Assembly: GCA_964552055.1 (NCBI GenBank)
Contig: CAZKFL010000040.1
Coordinates: forward strand, 1 to 20,033
Direction: 5' to 3'
Source of the DNA: VGMD01 sp964552055
GTDB taxonomy: Bacteria > Chlamydiota > Chlamydiia > Chlamydiales > 2-12-FULL-49-11
Length of the DNA stretch: 20,033 bases
The position numbers were made by a program, and so were the translations under genes. Each line of letters opens with the position of its first letter. Positions within the stretch are counted from its first letter, which is position 1. This document shows, piece by piece, positions 14,011-20,033 of the stretch. Under the pieces are notes generated by a model. The model did not search any database, was not told the DNA's origin, and saw only the letters and a program-made list of their open reading frames with translations.

Positions 14011-14838
14011 ATGCGAATATTTCTATGTACATTACTTGCTCTCTTCTCAACACTATCTAGCGCTGAGTCTGATTTTGAAGCCCTCTACGCAAAACTTGAG
14101 CCTGTCCTTGAAGAATTTAAAACACCTTTCTCTCTATTTATTTTTAACCTCGATACGCCAAAATTTGCTCTTCAAGTTGCAGAAAATTTTCCATTAGCTA
14201 CATGCATTCTGGCAGGAAAAGATCATGTCCCTGCAGAAGCAAATTATCCAGACAATATAATTGTTCTAAGCAAACCTTTGACTATTGCAGATTTAAAAAA
14301 TCTTATTCAAACGGAACACTTTCATCTATTAGTTGGTTTCAACACGCAAAATATCAAAAACTTTAACTTTGTTGCCAAAGCTCTCGCAAACCATTATGTT
14401 TTACAAGAAGGTTTTGAAGTGCCGTCAGAAATAGTTGAAGGCAAAACGACTGCAACAGTAAAATCGCATTGGTATTCTAAAAAGCAACCGTCATTTAATC
14501 TAATCTCACGCGGCTCGCAGATGATTGTATCAATAAGTCCCCAAAATGAAAACTGGTCCTACAACATTATCAAACCAGCAGGGATTTCCCTTATCACATT
14601 TTTAGCGCTACAAGGGTCTCACCCAACACGTCAATTCCTCAAAGACGAAGCATTCTCCGTTGATTGGTGTTACTACAATGGACTTGCGCCCTGGGACATA
14701 TACGTTACAGGCAAAAGGATTGAATGCCTACCTTACTCCATAGAGTCACACTTTGAAGACAATCCTTCTCTCTTTCTAAGAGGGCTCCTAGAACAGCCAA
14801 CTCCCGCCGCTCTAAAAGCCTACCTCGCTCCCCAATAA
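14011..14838 (+). CDS. Secreted, degenerate SAM-methyltransferase-like protein
   Basis: The 275-residue protein begins with a signal peptide (MRIFLCTLLALFSTLSSA, then ESD). The body resembles, by my recollection of the family pattern, class I methyltransferases of the type with FxxxxAExxPxATC, NNIILL..ISIEDL, EHFDVVLALNVIHHF and a C-terminal GIxLxTF...PTR...HNDWxPWNM...VQG block. The counterparts here are FALQVAENFPLATC, DNIIVLSKPLTIADL, EHFHLLVGFN, GISLITFLALQGSHPTRQ and YNGLAPWDIYVTGKRI. The Gly-rich SAM-binding motif I expected near residue 45 is replaced by SLFIFNLDTPKFA, so SAM binding is doubtful. Export and loss of motif I together suggest a repurposed fold. It lies 19 bases after eno and is probably cotranscribed. 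The family call is tentative. Confidence 0.6.
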   Translation: MRIFLCTLLALFSTLSSAESDFEALYAKLEPVLEEFKTPFSLFIFNLDTPKFALQVAENFPLATCILAGKDHVPAEANYPDNIIVLSKPLTIADLKNLIQTEHFHLLVGFNTQNIKNFNFVAKALANHYVLQEGFEVPSEIVEGKTTATVKSHWYSKKQPSFNLISRGSQMIVSISPQNENWSYNIIKPAGISLITFLALQGSHPTRQFLKDEAFSVDWCYYNGLAPWDIYVTGKRIECLPYSIESHFEDNPSLFLRGLLEQPTPAALKAYLAPQ

Positions 14839-14877
14839 ACATGCACAAAGTAGCATCCGATAGAATATTCTGCCATT

Positions 14878-15034
14878 GACCGCAGGTCAGGGCAGCCAAG
14901 AGCCAATTATCGCACAGAGAAATTGCAGATCGCGAGCCGGCAGGCCGGGGGACAGTGCAGGCGCACGGCCCCCCGAGCGATATGTGATTTATCAAAGCGA
15001 GAATTGGTAAGGGGGGGGCGGGGGTTCTCCCCGA
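14878..15034. other. GC-rich self-complementary island, candidate structured RNA
   Basis: This intergenic stretch (14839-15107) is markedly GC-rich against an AT-rich background. Stems visible by eye are: TGACC/GGTCA at about 14877-14889; CCAATTATCGC (14903-14913) with GCGAGAATTGG (14997-15007), ten of eleven paired; nested inside it ATCGC/GCGAT (14929-14933 with 14977-14981); CGGGGG/CCCCCG (14946-14951 with 14970-14975); and GTGC/GCAC (14955-14958 with 14963-14966). A final GGGG-GTTCT-CCCC hairpin lies near 15020-15033. No coding gene is convincing here. It could be a non-coding RNA or an imported palindromic repeat. The strand is unclear. Confidence 0.4.
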
Positions 15035-15107
15035 CTCAATTTGCAAAATCTTGAAATTACAAAAAATATGAAGACATAGCGTTATAGTCATTTTAAATTC
15101 GTGCCAA

Positions 15108-15692
15108 TTAGTCAGCAAAGTAGTCTTTGAGGCCTTCATTTGTGGTTTTCATCCCCTTGGAGCCTTTGTGCCAGTTCGCTGGACAAACTTCTCCATGCTC
15201 TTCAAAAAAGATCAGAGCATCCACCATGCGAAGCGCTTCATCAACACTCCTGCCAAGTGGCAAATCATTGATGAGCTCGTGTCTTACAACTCCTTCTCTA
15301 TCGATAAGAAAAAGTCCACGATATGCAATTCCTTCTTCTTCCTTTAGAACGCTAAATGATCTCGCAATGGATTTCGTTGTATCTGCAAGAAGTGGGTAGG
15401 TAATTCCCTCAATTCCACCTGATTTACAAGGGGTTTTAAGCCAAGCTAAGTGGCAGAATGCACTATCAATGGAGCATCCTATCAATTTGCAGTTTCTTTT
15501 TTCAAATTCATGCAGCGCATCTTGAAAGGCATGAAGTTCAGTTGGGCAAACAAATGTAAAATCAAGTGGATAAAAAAAGAGGACCACATAATTGCCTAAA
15601 AGATCTGAAAGGGAATAATTTTTTTCGATTCGATCACCATTTAAAACAGCTGTTGCTATCACTTCTGGCGCTTTTTTTCCTACTAAAGCCAT
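15108..15692 (-). CDS. ahpC: Typical 2-Cys peroxiredoxin (AhpC/TSA family)
   Basis: The 194-residue cytoplasmic peroxidase reduces H2O2 and organic hydroperoxides. The peroxidatic Cys49 lies in YPLDFTFVCPTEL, and the resolving Cys170 in GEVCPANW. Conserved RGLFLIDREGVVRH and LPLGRSVDEALR blocks and a C-terminal extension place it in the typical 2-Cys Prx1/AhpC group, of normal length. Chlamydia has one such enzyme (CT603), and this is its probable counterpart. The reductant is not encoded here. The ATG overlaps the end of the preceding hydrolase gene by ten bases, so the two form an operon. GGGGAG lies about ten bases ahead of the ATG. The GC-rich island starts downstream of its stop. Confidence 0.95.
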   Translation of the reverse strand: MALVGKKAPEVIATAVLNGDRIEKNYSLSDLLGNYVVLFFYPLDFTFVCPTELHAFQDALHEFEKRNCKLIGCSIDSAFCHLAWLKTPCKSGGIEGITYPLLADTTKSIARSFSVLKEEEGIAYRGLFLIDREGVVRHELINDLPLGRSVDEALRMVDALIFFEEHGEVCPANWHKGSKGMKTTNEGLKDYFAD

Positions 15693-16294
15693 GTTTTTTC
15701 TCTCCCCAATTTTGTTAATGATGCATGTCCTGGATAGACAAGTAGTTCATCCGGCAATTTTTTAAGTCTTTCAAGTGATGATTTCATTTTTATCTCATCA
15801 GATCTTGGCAGGTCAGTTCTTCCATATGTTCCTTTAAATAAAGTATCTCCCGAAAACAAAACCAACTCTTCAGGAAAATAAAAACAAACGCAACCAGGAC
15901 TATGCCCTGGCGTATGTAGAACCACAAATTTCATCTCGCCAACCATCCTCTCCCCGTTGTCTTCCAAATAGCCATCTGGCTTAACACCATCAATTGTCAA
16001 ATTAAAGGGTATTCCATCGCTTCCGGGATGTTCTACATTACCTGCGTCGTCTTTGTGAACATAAACAGGCCAACCTTTTTCCCTCTTAAGAAGAGCAACG
16101 TCCGCTATATGATCAAAATGTGAGTGAGTTAAGTATATCCCTTCCACTATCAGGTGATGCTTTTCAATTAAATGCAAGAGCTTATCTTTAGTCTGAAAGC
16201 CGGGATCAATCACAATTGCCTTACGACTCTTTTCGCAACCAACTAAATAAGCATTTGTTGCATAAGGAGGGGCAATCACTTTTTCAATAATCAT
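15683..16294 (-). CDS. Metallo-beta-lactamase-fold hydrolase (glyoxalase II-like)
   Basis: The 203-residue MBL-fold protein has the full metal set: THSHFDH (His57, His59, Asp61, His62), TPGHSPG (His131), FSGDTLF (Asp150) and YPGH (His190). Within the fold, the GRTDLP and short C-terminal region resemble the small YcbL/glyoxalase-II-like hydrolases. Thiolester hydrolysis (for example S-lactoylglutathione) is the usual activity, but the substrate cannot be read. It is the first gene of a two-gene operon with the peroxiredoxin, which suggests a role in detoxification or redox defence. TATTAT just upstream (minus strand, 16308-16303) would start transcription very close to the ATG, so the message may be nearly leaderless. 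Confidence 0.9.
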   Translation of the reverse strand: MIIEKVIAPPYATNAYLVGCEKSRKAIVIDPGFQTKDKLLHLIEKHHLIVEGIYLTHSHFDHIADVALLKREKGWPVYVHKDDAGNVEHPGSDGIPFNLTIDGVKPDGYLEDNGERMVGEMKFVVLHTPGHSPGCVCFYFPEELVLFSGDTLFKGTYGRTDLPRSDEIKMKSSLERLKKLPDELLVYPGHASLTKLGREKTWL

Positions 16295-16348
16295 CCCTTA
16301 TATAATAGGCTATTGTCTTTTTAAAGAAAATATGTTTAGCTGCAAATT
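16295..16348. promoter_or_regulatory. Divergent promoter region, MBL-peroxiredoxin and C1q-cyclase operons
   Basis: Only 54 bases separate two divergent start codons. TATAAT (16301-16306) reads as a -10 box on the plus strand, and the overlapping TATTAT (16308-16303) on the minus strand. The AT-rich core could therefore serve both operons. No convincing -35 box is seen. The plus-strand gene has no clear ribosome site. Confidence 0.4.
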
Positions 16349-17344
16349 ATGAGAGCTCTTCTAATGATATCTTCTATTTTTTTTGGGTTATTTGCAGAAG
16401 ATGCTTATATCCAACTTTCTGGGGAAATAACACAAATCCCTACACCACTTACTGGTTCTCTTATACTTAGCAGTTCAAAAGGCCCTGTTCTAAATTTTGA
16501 CGTGACCCCCAATAAGGATGGTATAGTATGCCAAGTTCCAGGAACTTATCTTGTTTTTGCTGCGCTGCAACCAGCAACCCTTTCAAGGGGAATTAGCGGA
16601 TATTTAGATACATGGTTTGTCTTAAATGGAACTGCTATTTCAAGCTCTAATGATAGACAATATGTCGATGAGAATTCAAGACTTACCCTAATAACAAATG
16701 GAACTCTAATCGAACTAAAAAAAGACGATGTTCTCTCTACTGCTTTTCTATCTAGTAGACCAAATATCGGAATAAAATTTATACAAAGTCCTTTGACAAG
16801 CACACCAAATGGTCTAGACAAACCAATTCAACCAAGCGTAACAAGCTATATTCTTTCAGCTTACAAAATTGGTGAAGAAGGCGCTTACGCTCAATTTGCA
16901 AGCAATAAAACGCAAACTCCCCTGCCAAATACAGGCTCCTTTATTACAGTCGAATCAAGCGCAACTCCAATTTTAGGTAACATAATAAGTAATTTTAGCC
17001 CCCCCGCAAATGGTATTGTAACTTGCCAAGTATCTGGCGTTTATCTTGTAAGCACAGGATTACAAGTATCTGTACTAAATGATAAAGCAAGTGGATACTT
17101 AGATTGCTGGTATGAACTAAATAGCAAACCCATACCCTCTTCAAATTCACGTGAATATGTTAATCAAGATTCTAAAACCTCATTACTTGTGAATACTTTT
17201 TTAATCAAATTGGATAAGGGAGATCAGCTTGGGATCAAAATTGCCGCGAGCGGTCCTGATATAGGAATTATCTGCATTCAAAATTTACCCTACAATGAAC
17301 CTGAAATTTTAAGCTTTGGAGCAAGCCTTGTCAAAATCAATTAA
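16349..17344 (+). CDS. Secreted protein with two C1q/TNF-like jelly-roll domains
   Basis: The 331-residue protein has a short signal peptide (MRALLMISSIFFGLFA, then EDAY). It is followed by two tandem repeats of about 140 residues. Repeat 1 (about 19-160) begins AYIQLSG and contains GTYLVFAALQ, GYLDTWFVLNG, LIELKKDD and NIGIKFIQ. Repeat 2 (about 178-330) begins AYAQFAS and contains GVYLVSTGLQ, GYLDCWYELN, LIKLDKGDQL and DIGIICIQ. The pattern (AYAQF opening, G-x-Y-hV strand, a central strand before a xLN turn, LxxGDxL, and a final ILSFGASLVKI strand) resembles bacterial C1q-like/TNF-fold domains that trimerise. The assignment is by pattern only. The last 17 bases overlap the next gene, which has one further repeat. 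A ligand-binding or surface role is inferred. Confidence 0.72.
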   Translation: MRALLMISSIFFGLFAEDAYIQLSGEITQIPTPLTGSLILSSSKGPVLNFDVTPNKDGIVCQVPGTYLVFAALQPATLSRGISGYLDTWFVLNGTAISSSNDRQYVDENSRLTLITNGTLIELKKDDVLSTAFLSSRPNIGIKFIQSPLTSTPNGLDKPIQPSVTSYILSAYKIGEEGAYAQFASNKTQTPLPNTGSFITVESSATPILGNIISNFSPPANGIVTCQVSGVYLVSTGLQVSVLNDKASGYLDCWYELNSKPIPSSNSREYVNQDSKTSLLVNTFLIKLDKGDQLGIKIAASGPDIGIICIQNLPYNEPEILSFGASLVKIN

Positions 17345-17864
17345 ATTATTACTCCCCTCACTTTTACTAATCAGCAACTTACTAGGCGAGCCTGCGTATG
17401 CTCAATATTATAGCACAGAAACACAAAGATCAGAGCCGATTGTCGGAACCCTATTAAAAGTTGACATAACAGGTGAAAATCTTTTTCTCCAAAAAAATTT
17501 TGAGCTTTCAGAGGGAAGAGATTTTCTAATATGCAAAGCCCCTCAAAAAGGAATCTACTTTGTGAGTGCATCCATACAAGCAGCTGCCCTCTCGGAAAAA
17601 ATTAATGGAAATCTAAACGCCTGGTTTGAAAAAAATCACGTGCCATTATCTTCATCATGCTCATGTCTTTATGTTACAGAAAGCGCTCCAATTGCTATAA
17701 TTACGATACCATTTCTAATTGAGCTCGAACCGGGAGACACAATTGGGACTAGGATATCTACAAGTGGCAAAGAAATTGGCGTCTCATCAATTGATCCACC
17801 ATCACCTTATGAGCCGGGAATTCCAAGCTACACAATCACCATTTATAAGGTTGATTCGTCATGA
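17328..17864 (+). CDS. Secreted protein with one C1q/TNF-like jelly-roll domain
   Basis: The 178-residue protein consists of a signal peptide and one domain homologous to the two repeats of the gene before it. Shared blocks are AYAQYYS, KGIYFVSASIQ, GNLNAWFEKN, LIELEPGDTI, EIGVSSI and a closing SYTITIYKV strand. The start chosen is TTG at 17328, because GGAG lies six bases ahead and the protein then begins with a well-formed signal peptide (MSKSIKLLLPSLLLISNLLG, then EPAYA). TTG at 17316 would add four residues and has no ribosome site. It overlaps the upstream gene by 17 bases and the downstream cyclase by ATGA, so all three genes are translationally linked. A CSCSC-like cysteine run (SSCSCLY) is unique to this copy. 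Confidence 0.7.
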   Translation: MSKSIKLLLPSLLLISNLLGEPAYAQYYSTETQRSEPIVGTLLKVDITGENLFLQKNFELSEGRDFLICKAPQKGIYFVSASIQAAALSEKINGNLNAWFEKNHVPLSSSCSCLYVTESAPIAIITIPFLIELEPGDTIGTRISTSGKEIGVSSIDPPSPYEPGIPSYTITIYKVDSS

Positions 17865-19936
17865 ATTCGAAATTACCTAACCTAGAAAAAATTAGACAAT
17901 TCATCAAAGAAAAATATAACAAAATTCAGTTTAGAATTGTCTCTATATTTCTTGCATTAATGGCTATAGCTGCAACATCAATTATTACGCTCAACTATAA
18001 AGAAAATCAAAAAGCCATCTCTGAAACTTCACTGATTACAACAAGACAAATTGGTCTTGCTGCAATTCAACATTTGGATAGCTTGATTGATGGTATTCAA
18101 ATGCTGACCATTACTACAACTTCTTTAATATCAGATCAAAGCGATGTAGATAAAACACATTTCATGGTGATTAATCACCTTTTAAGCACTCTTGTTCAAA
18201 ATACATTAATAGCAAGAATCGAAATTGCTACTGCTGACGGAATTGTTCTTTCTGCCGCGAATTTAGGCCTTATTAATCAAACTCAATACCGCTTTAATTT
18301 AATTCAAGCTCTTCCCGATAGCGCCCACTATGTAATTACCACGATTATAAACGAAAACTCCATTTTAACGGAGGAGTGCACCTATCTCGATACAGATTTT
18401 AATGTGGTAGCAAGAGAGAGTCACTCGCCCCCCCTAAATGATAGACGAACAAAGCGTTGGTATTCAGATGTTATTGACTGGCCAAGACTTGCTTGGTCAA
18501 ACCCTTATGATATATCACCAGGCACTCAAGGCATTAGCTTTTCTGCGCCCATTATTAGTAATAAACAGTTAATTGGAATAGTTGGGACTGATTTAGCCTT
18601 ATCCTCATTATCAAACGTCATTTTAGATACAGTTATAGGCACAACGGGAAAAGCGTTTGTATTAAATAACGCTGGAGAAATCATTCTACCAGTAGTTTTA
18701 TCAGGGAACATGCCTTATATTATAGAAGAAGGCTACGATATTTACACAAGTAGCGGACAAAAAAACTTTATATTAAACAGCTCTGGTTCTCCTTTTGTAG
18801 TTGAAATATTTAATTTCCCGTTAGATGTTAATACTGAGTGGATAGTTATAATGTCAGCGCCACTAAGCGATTTTTTTGATCCCATCCTAAAAAGCGATAT
18901 CCGCTCAATTATAGTTGGATTCATCACCCTCCTAATTGCAGCTCTACTCATCTATATAGCTTCCGGAAGAATAGCCAAACCAATCAATCAACTTGCAGAA
19001 GAAGTCAAACAAATCCAACACCTAGATTTTACAGAAACAGCGCCCATAGTTTCTAATATCTATGAAATCTCTCTTCTTAATTCCTCTATTCAAACCATGC
19101 GAAAAGTATTCGCCTCATTTACCAAATATGTACCAAAAGATGTTGTTACCCAATTAATAGAGCACGAAAAAGCTCTCATAACAGGTGGTGAGAGAAAAAA
19201 TATGACTATTCTTTTCTCTGATATCTCAGGCTTTACCACCATTACAGAATCCATGACCGTTGAAGAGATCTCAAACTACTTAACAGAATACTTTGAAATT
19301 TTTACAAAAATCATTCTAAACTCTCAAGGAACAATAGATAAATATATCGGTGACAGTGTCATGGCATTTTGGAACTCACCCGTTCCCGTTATTTCCCACC
19401 CAGTAAAAGCATGCGAAGCTTGCCTAAACTTCATAGCCGAGACCAAAAATGCCAAAGGAAAAAACCCCTTCCTTAAATCAAATACCTATTTTGGAATCAA
19501 TACCGGAGAAGTGATTGTCGGCAACATAGGCACTTCAGAAAGGATCAGCTACACCGCAATTGGCACTGTTGTTAACACAACCGATAGACTCCTCAAACTC
19601 AACAAAACCTACAACACAACTGTCATTATCGGAGAAATTGTTAGAGAAAACCTCCCCGCACAATTCATCACCCGCCCCCTTGATTTTATCGCTGTCAAAG
19701 GGCGTAAACAGCCCATCCAAATCCACGAACTCATGGGACTATCCGAAAGCCCCAATAAAGAACTGATCATCTCCGAAAAAGAAATAGAACTAGCCAAGCA
19801 ATTCACCCTAGCCTTCAATACCTTCCACAAAGGCAACCTAAAAGAAGCCAAAAAACTATTCACAGACATCTCAAAAGACTACCCAAAAGACGAGCCCACA
19901 CAAATCTACCTCAAACGCATCGAAGAACACAAATAG
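17861..19936 (+). CDS. Class III adenylate/guanylate cyclase with Cache sensor and HAMP
   Basis: The 691-residue protein has a TM helix at about 22-45, a large extracytoplasmic double-Cache-like sensor at about 46-345 (RWYSDVIDWPRLAWSNPYD, FSAPIIS at 227-233, IVGTDLAL at 240-247), a second TM at about 350-370, HAMP at about 370-422, a cyclase domain at about 440-620, and a short helical TPR-like tail. Catalytic features are FSDISG (metal Asp454), DKYIGDSVMAFW (Lys494 for adenine, metal Asp498), and IGTVVNTTDRL with Thr569 at the second purine-specifying site, Asn572 and Arg576. Lys plus Thr is the pattern described for class IIIb adenylate cyclases, so cAMP is the likely product. It is translationally coupled (ATGA) to the C1q-like gene. 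No cyclic-nucleotide receptor is visible in the window. Confidence 0.9.
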   Translation: MNSKLPNLEKIRQFIKEKYNKIQFRIVSIFLALMAIAATSIITLNYKENQKAISETSLITTRQIGLAAIQHLDSLIDGIQMLTITTTSLISDQSDVDKTHFMVINHLLSTLVQNTLIARIEIATADGIVLSAANLGLINQTQYRFNLIQALPDSAHYVITTIINENSILTEECTYLDTDFNVVARESHSPPLNDRRTKRWYSDVIDWPRLAWSNPYDISPGTQGISFSAPIISNKQLIGIVGTDLALSSLSNVILDTVIGTTGKAFVLNNAGEIILPVVLSGNMPYIIEEGYDIYTSSGQKNFILNSSGSPFVVEIFNFPLDVNTEWIVIMSAPLSDFFDPILKSDIRSIIVGFITLLIAALLIYIASGRIAKPINQLAEEVKQIQHLDFTETAPIVSNIYEISLLNSSIQTMRKVFASFTKYVPKDVVTQLIEHEKALITGGERKNMTILFSDISGFTTITESMTVEEISNYLTEYFEIFTKIILNSQGTIDKYIGDSVMAFWNSPVPVISHPVKACEACLNFIAETKNAKGKNPFLKSNTYFGINTGEVIVGNIGTSERISYTAIGTVVNTTDRLLKLNKTYNTTVIIGEIVRENLPAQFITRPLDFIAVKGRKQPIQIHELMGLSESPNKELIISEKEIELAKQFTLAFNTFHKGNLKEAKKLFTDISKDYPKDEPTQIYLKRIEEHK

Positions 19937-19955
19937 ATAGAGCAGGGAAAAGAAA

Positions 19956-20029
19956 CGCGCGGGAGAGGACTCGAACCTCTAACCTCCTGATCCGTAGTCA
20001 GGTGCTCTATCCGATTGAGCTACCAGCGC
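19956..20029 (-). tRNA. tRNA-Arg (anticodon ACG)
   Basis: Read on the minus strand, this is a 74-base cloverleaf. It has a D arm with TAGCTCAATCGGATAGAGC, an anticodon stem CCTGA/TCAGG around the loop CTACGGA (anticodon ACG, Arg CGN, A34 expected to become inosine), and a T arm AGAGG-TTCGAGT-CCTCT. The acceptor strands are GCGCTGG and CCCGCGC, with discriminator G. Position 5-68 is a T/C mismatch. CCA is not encoded, because TTT follows the discriminator. The gene is complete inside the window and points back toward the cyclase gene. Confidence 0.95.
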
Positions 20030-20033
20030 AAAT

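Noticed and set aside
14880..14900. GGTCAGG followed by GCAGCCAAG, reminiscent of the SRP RNA core
   Set aside because: The diagnostic GGAA tetraloop and its closing bases between these two pieces are missing, and the flanks do not form the expected long hairpin, so this is treated as coincidence.
14705..15139. Minus-strand open frame of 144 codons across the GC-rich island
   Set aside because: Half of it is antisense to the secreted methyltransferase-like gene. The composition is erratic, with Pro/Gly/Cys-rich stretches from G/C runs, and it has no recognisable domain or ribosome site.
1..20033. CRISPR array, phage genes or a transposase
   Set aside because: No evenly spaced direct repeats, phage structural genes or transposase open frames are visible on either strand. 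The mobile features here are all non-coding.

Overview
The window looks like chromosomal DNA of a member of the Chlamydiota, most likely an environmental (amoeba- or arthropod-associated) family rather than Chlamydia itself. The evidence is an AT-rich base composition, a membrane-bound RsbU-type phosphatase with a periplasmic sensor close to an enolase gene (from memory these are neighbours, CT588/CT587, in C. trachomatis), a 2-Cys peroxiredoxin, a tRNA gene without an encoded CCA end, and many small secreted proteins of unknown family. This is inference from gene content and family patterns read by eye. No database search was run and the genus cannot be named.

Layout. (1) 75-4488, minus strand: a tight five-gene operon. 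It starts with a GDP-mannose 4,6-dehydratase carrying an unexpected signal-peptide-like N-terminus, continues with three tandem secreted paralogues of an unrecognised family, and ends with a membrane sulfatase/phosphotransferase. All junctions overlap or are nearly contiguous. A REP-like hairpin follows at 1-42. (2) 4579-6396, plus: RsbU-like PP2C phosphatase, convergent with a minus-strand gene (6379-7410) for a protein with two internal Trp-containing repeats. (3) 7411-7797: gene-free, holding a foldback repeat. (4) 7798-8985, minus: CCA-adding/poly(A) polymerase family enzyme, start-to-start with a pentapeptide-repeat lipoprotein and rsgA (8986-10500, plus). (5) 10580-12352: two orphan genes, each with a good promoter. 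(6) 12349-12693: a nested pair of inverted-repeat elements directly upstream of enolase. (7) 12741-14838: eno plus a secreted, apparently degenerate methyltransferase-like protein. (8) 14839-15107: a GC-rich, strongly self-complementary island, possibly an RNA. (9) 15108-16294, minus: metallo-beta-lactamase-fold hydrolase and peroxiredoxin. (10) 16349-19936, plus: three-gene operon of two secreted proteins with three C1q/TNF-like jelly-roll domains in total, coupled to a Cache-HAMP class III nucleotide cyclase. (11) 19956-20029, minus: tRNA-Arg(ACG).

How the genes may work together. Two envelope-spanning sensors of similar build (periplasmic Cache-like domain, HAMP, cytoplasmic catalytic domain) sit at either end: one feeds a partner-switching sigma regulatory pathway and the other makes a cyclic nucleotide. 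The cyclase is translationally coupled to secreted jelly-roll proteins that could act as its extracytoplasmic ligand-binding or surface partners. The gmd operon pairs a sugar-nucleotide enzyme, secreted paralogues and an alkaline-phosphatase-superfamily membrane enzyme, which suggests envelope modification. The remaining core genes (CCA enzyme, rsgA, eno, peroxiredoxin, tRNA) are housekeeping. The repeats at 1-42, 7529-7787 and 12349-12693 show that small palindromic elements are spreading in this genome.
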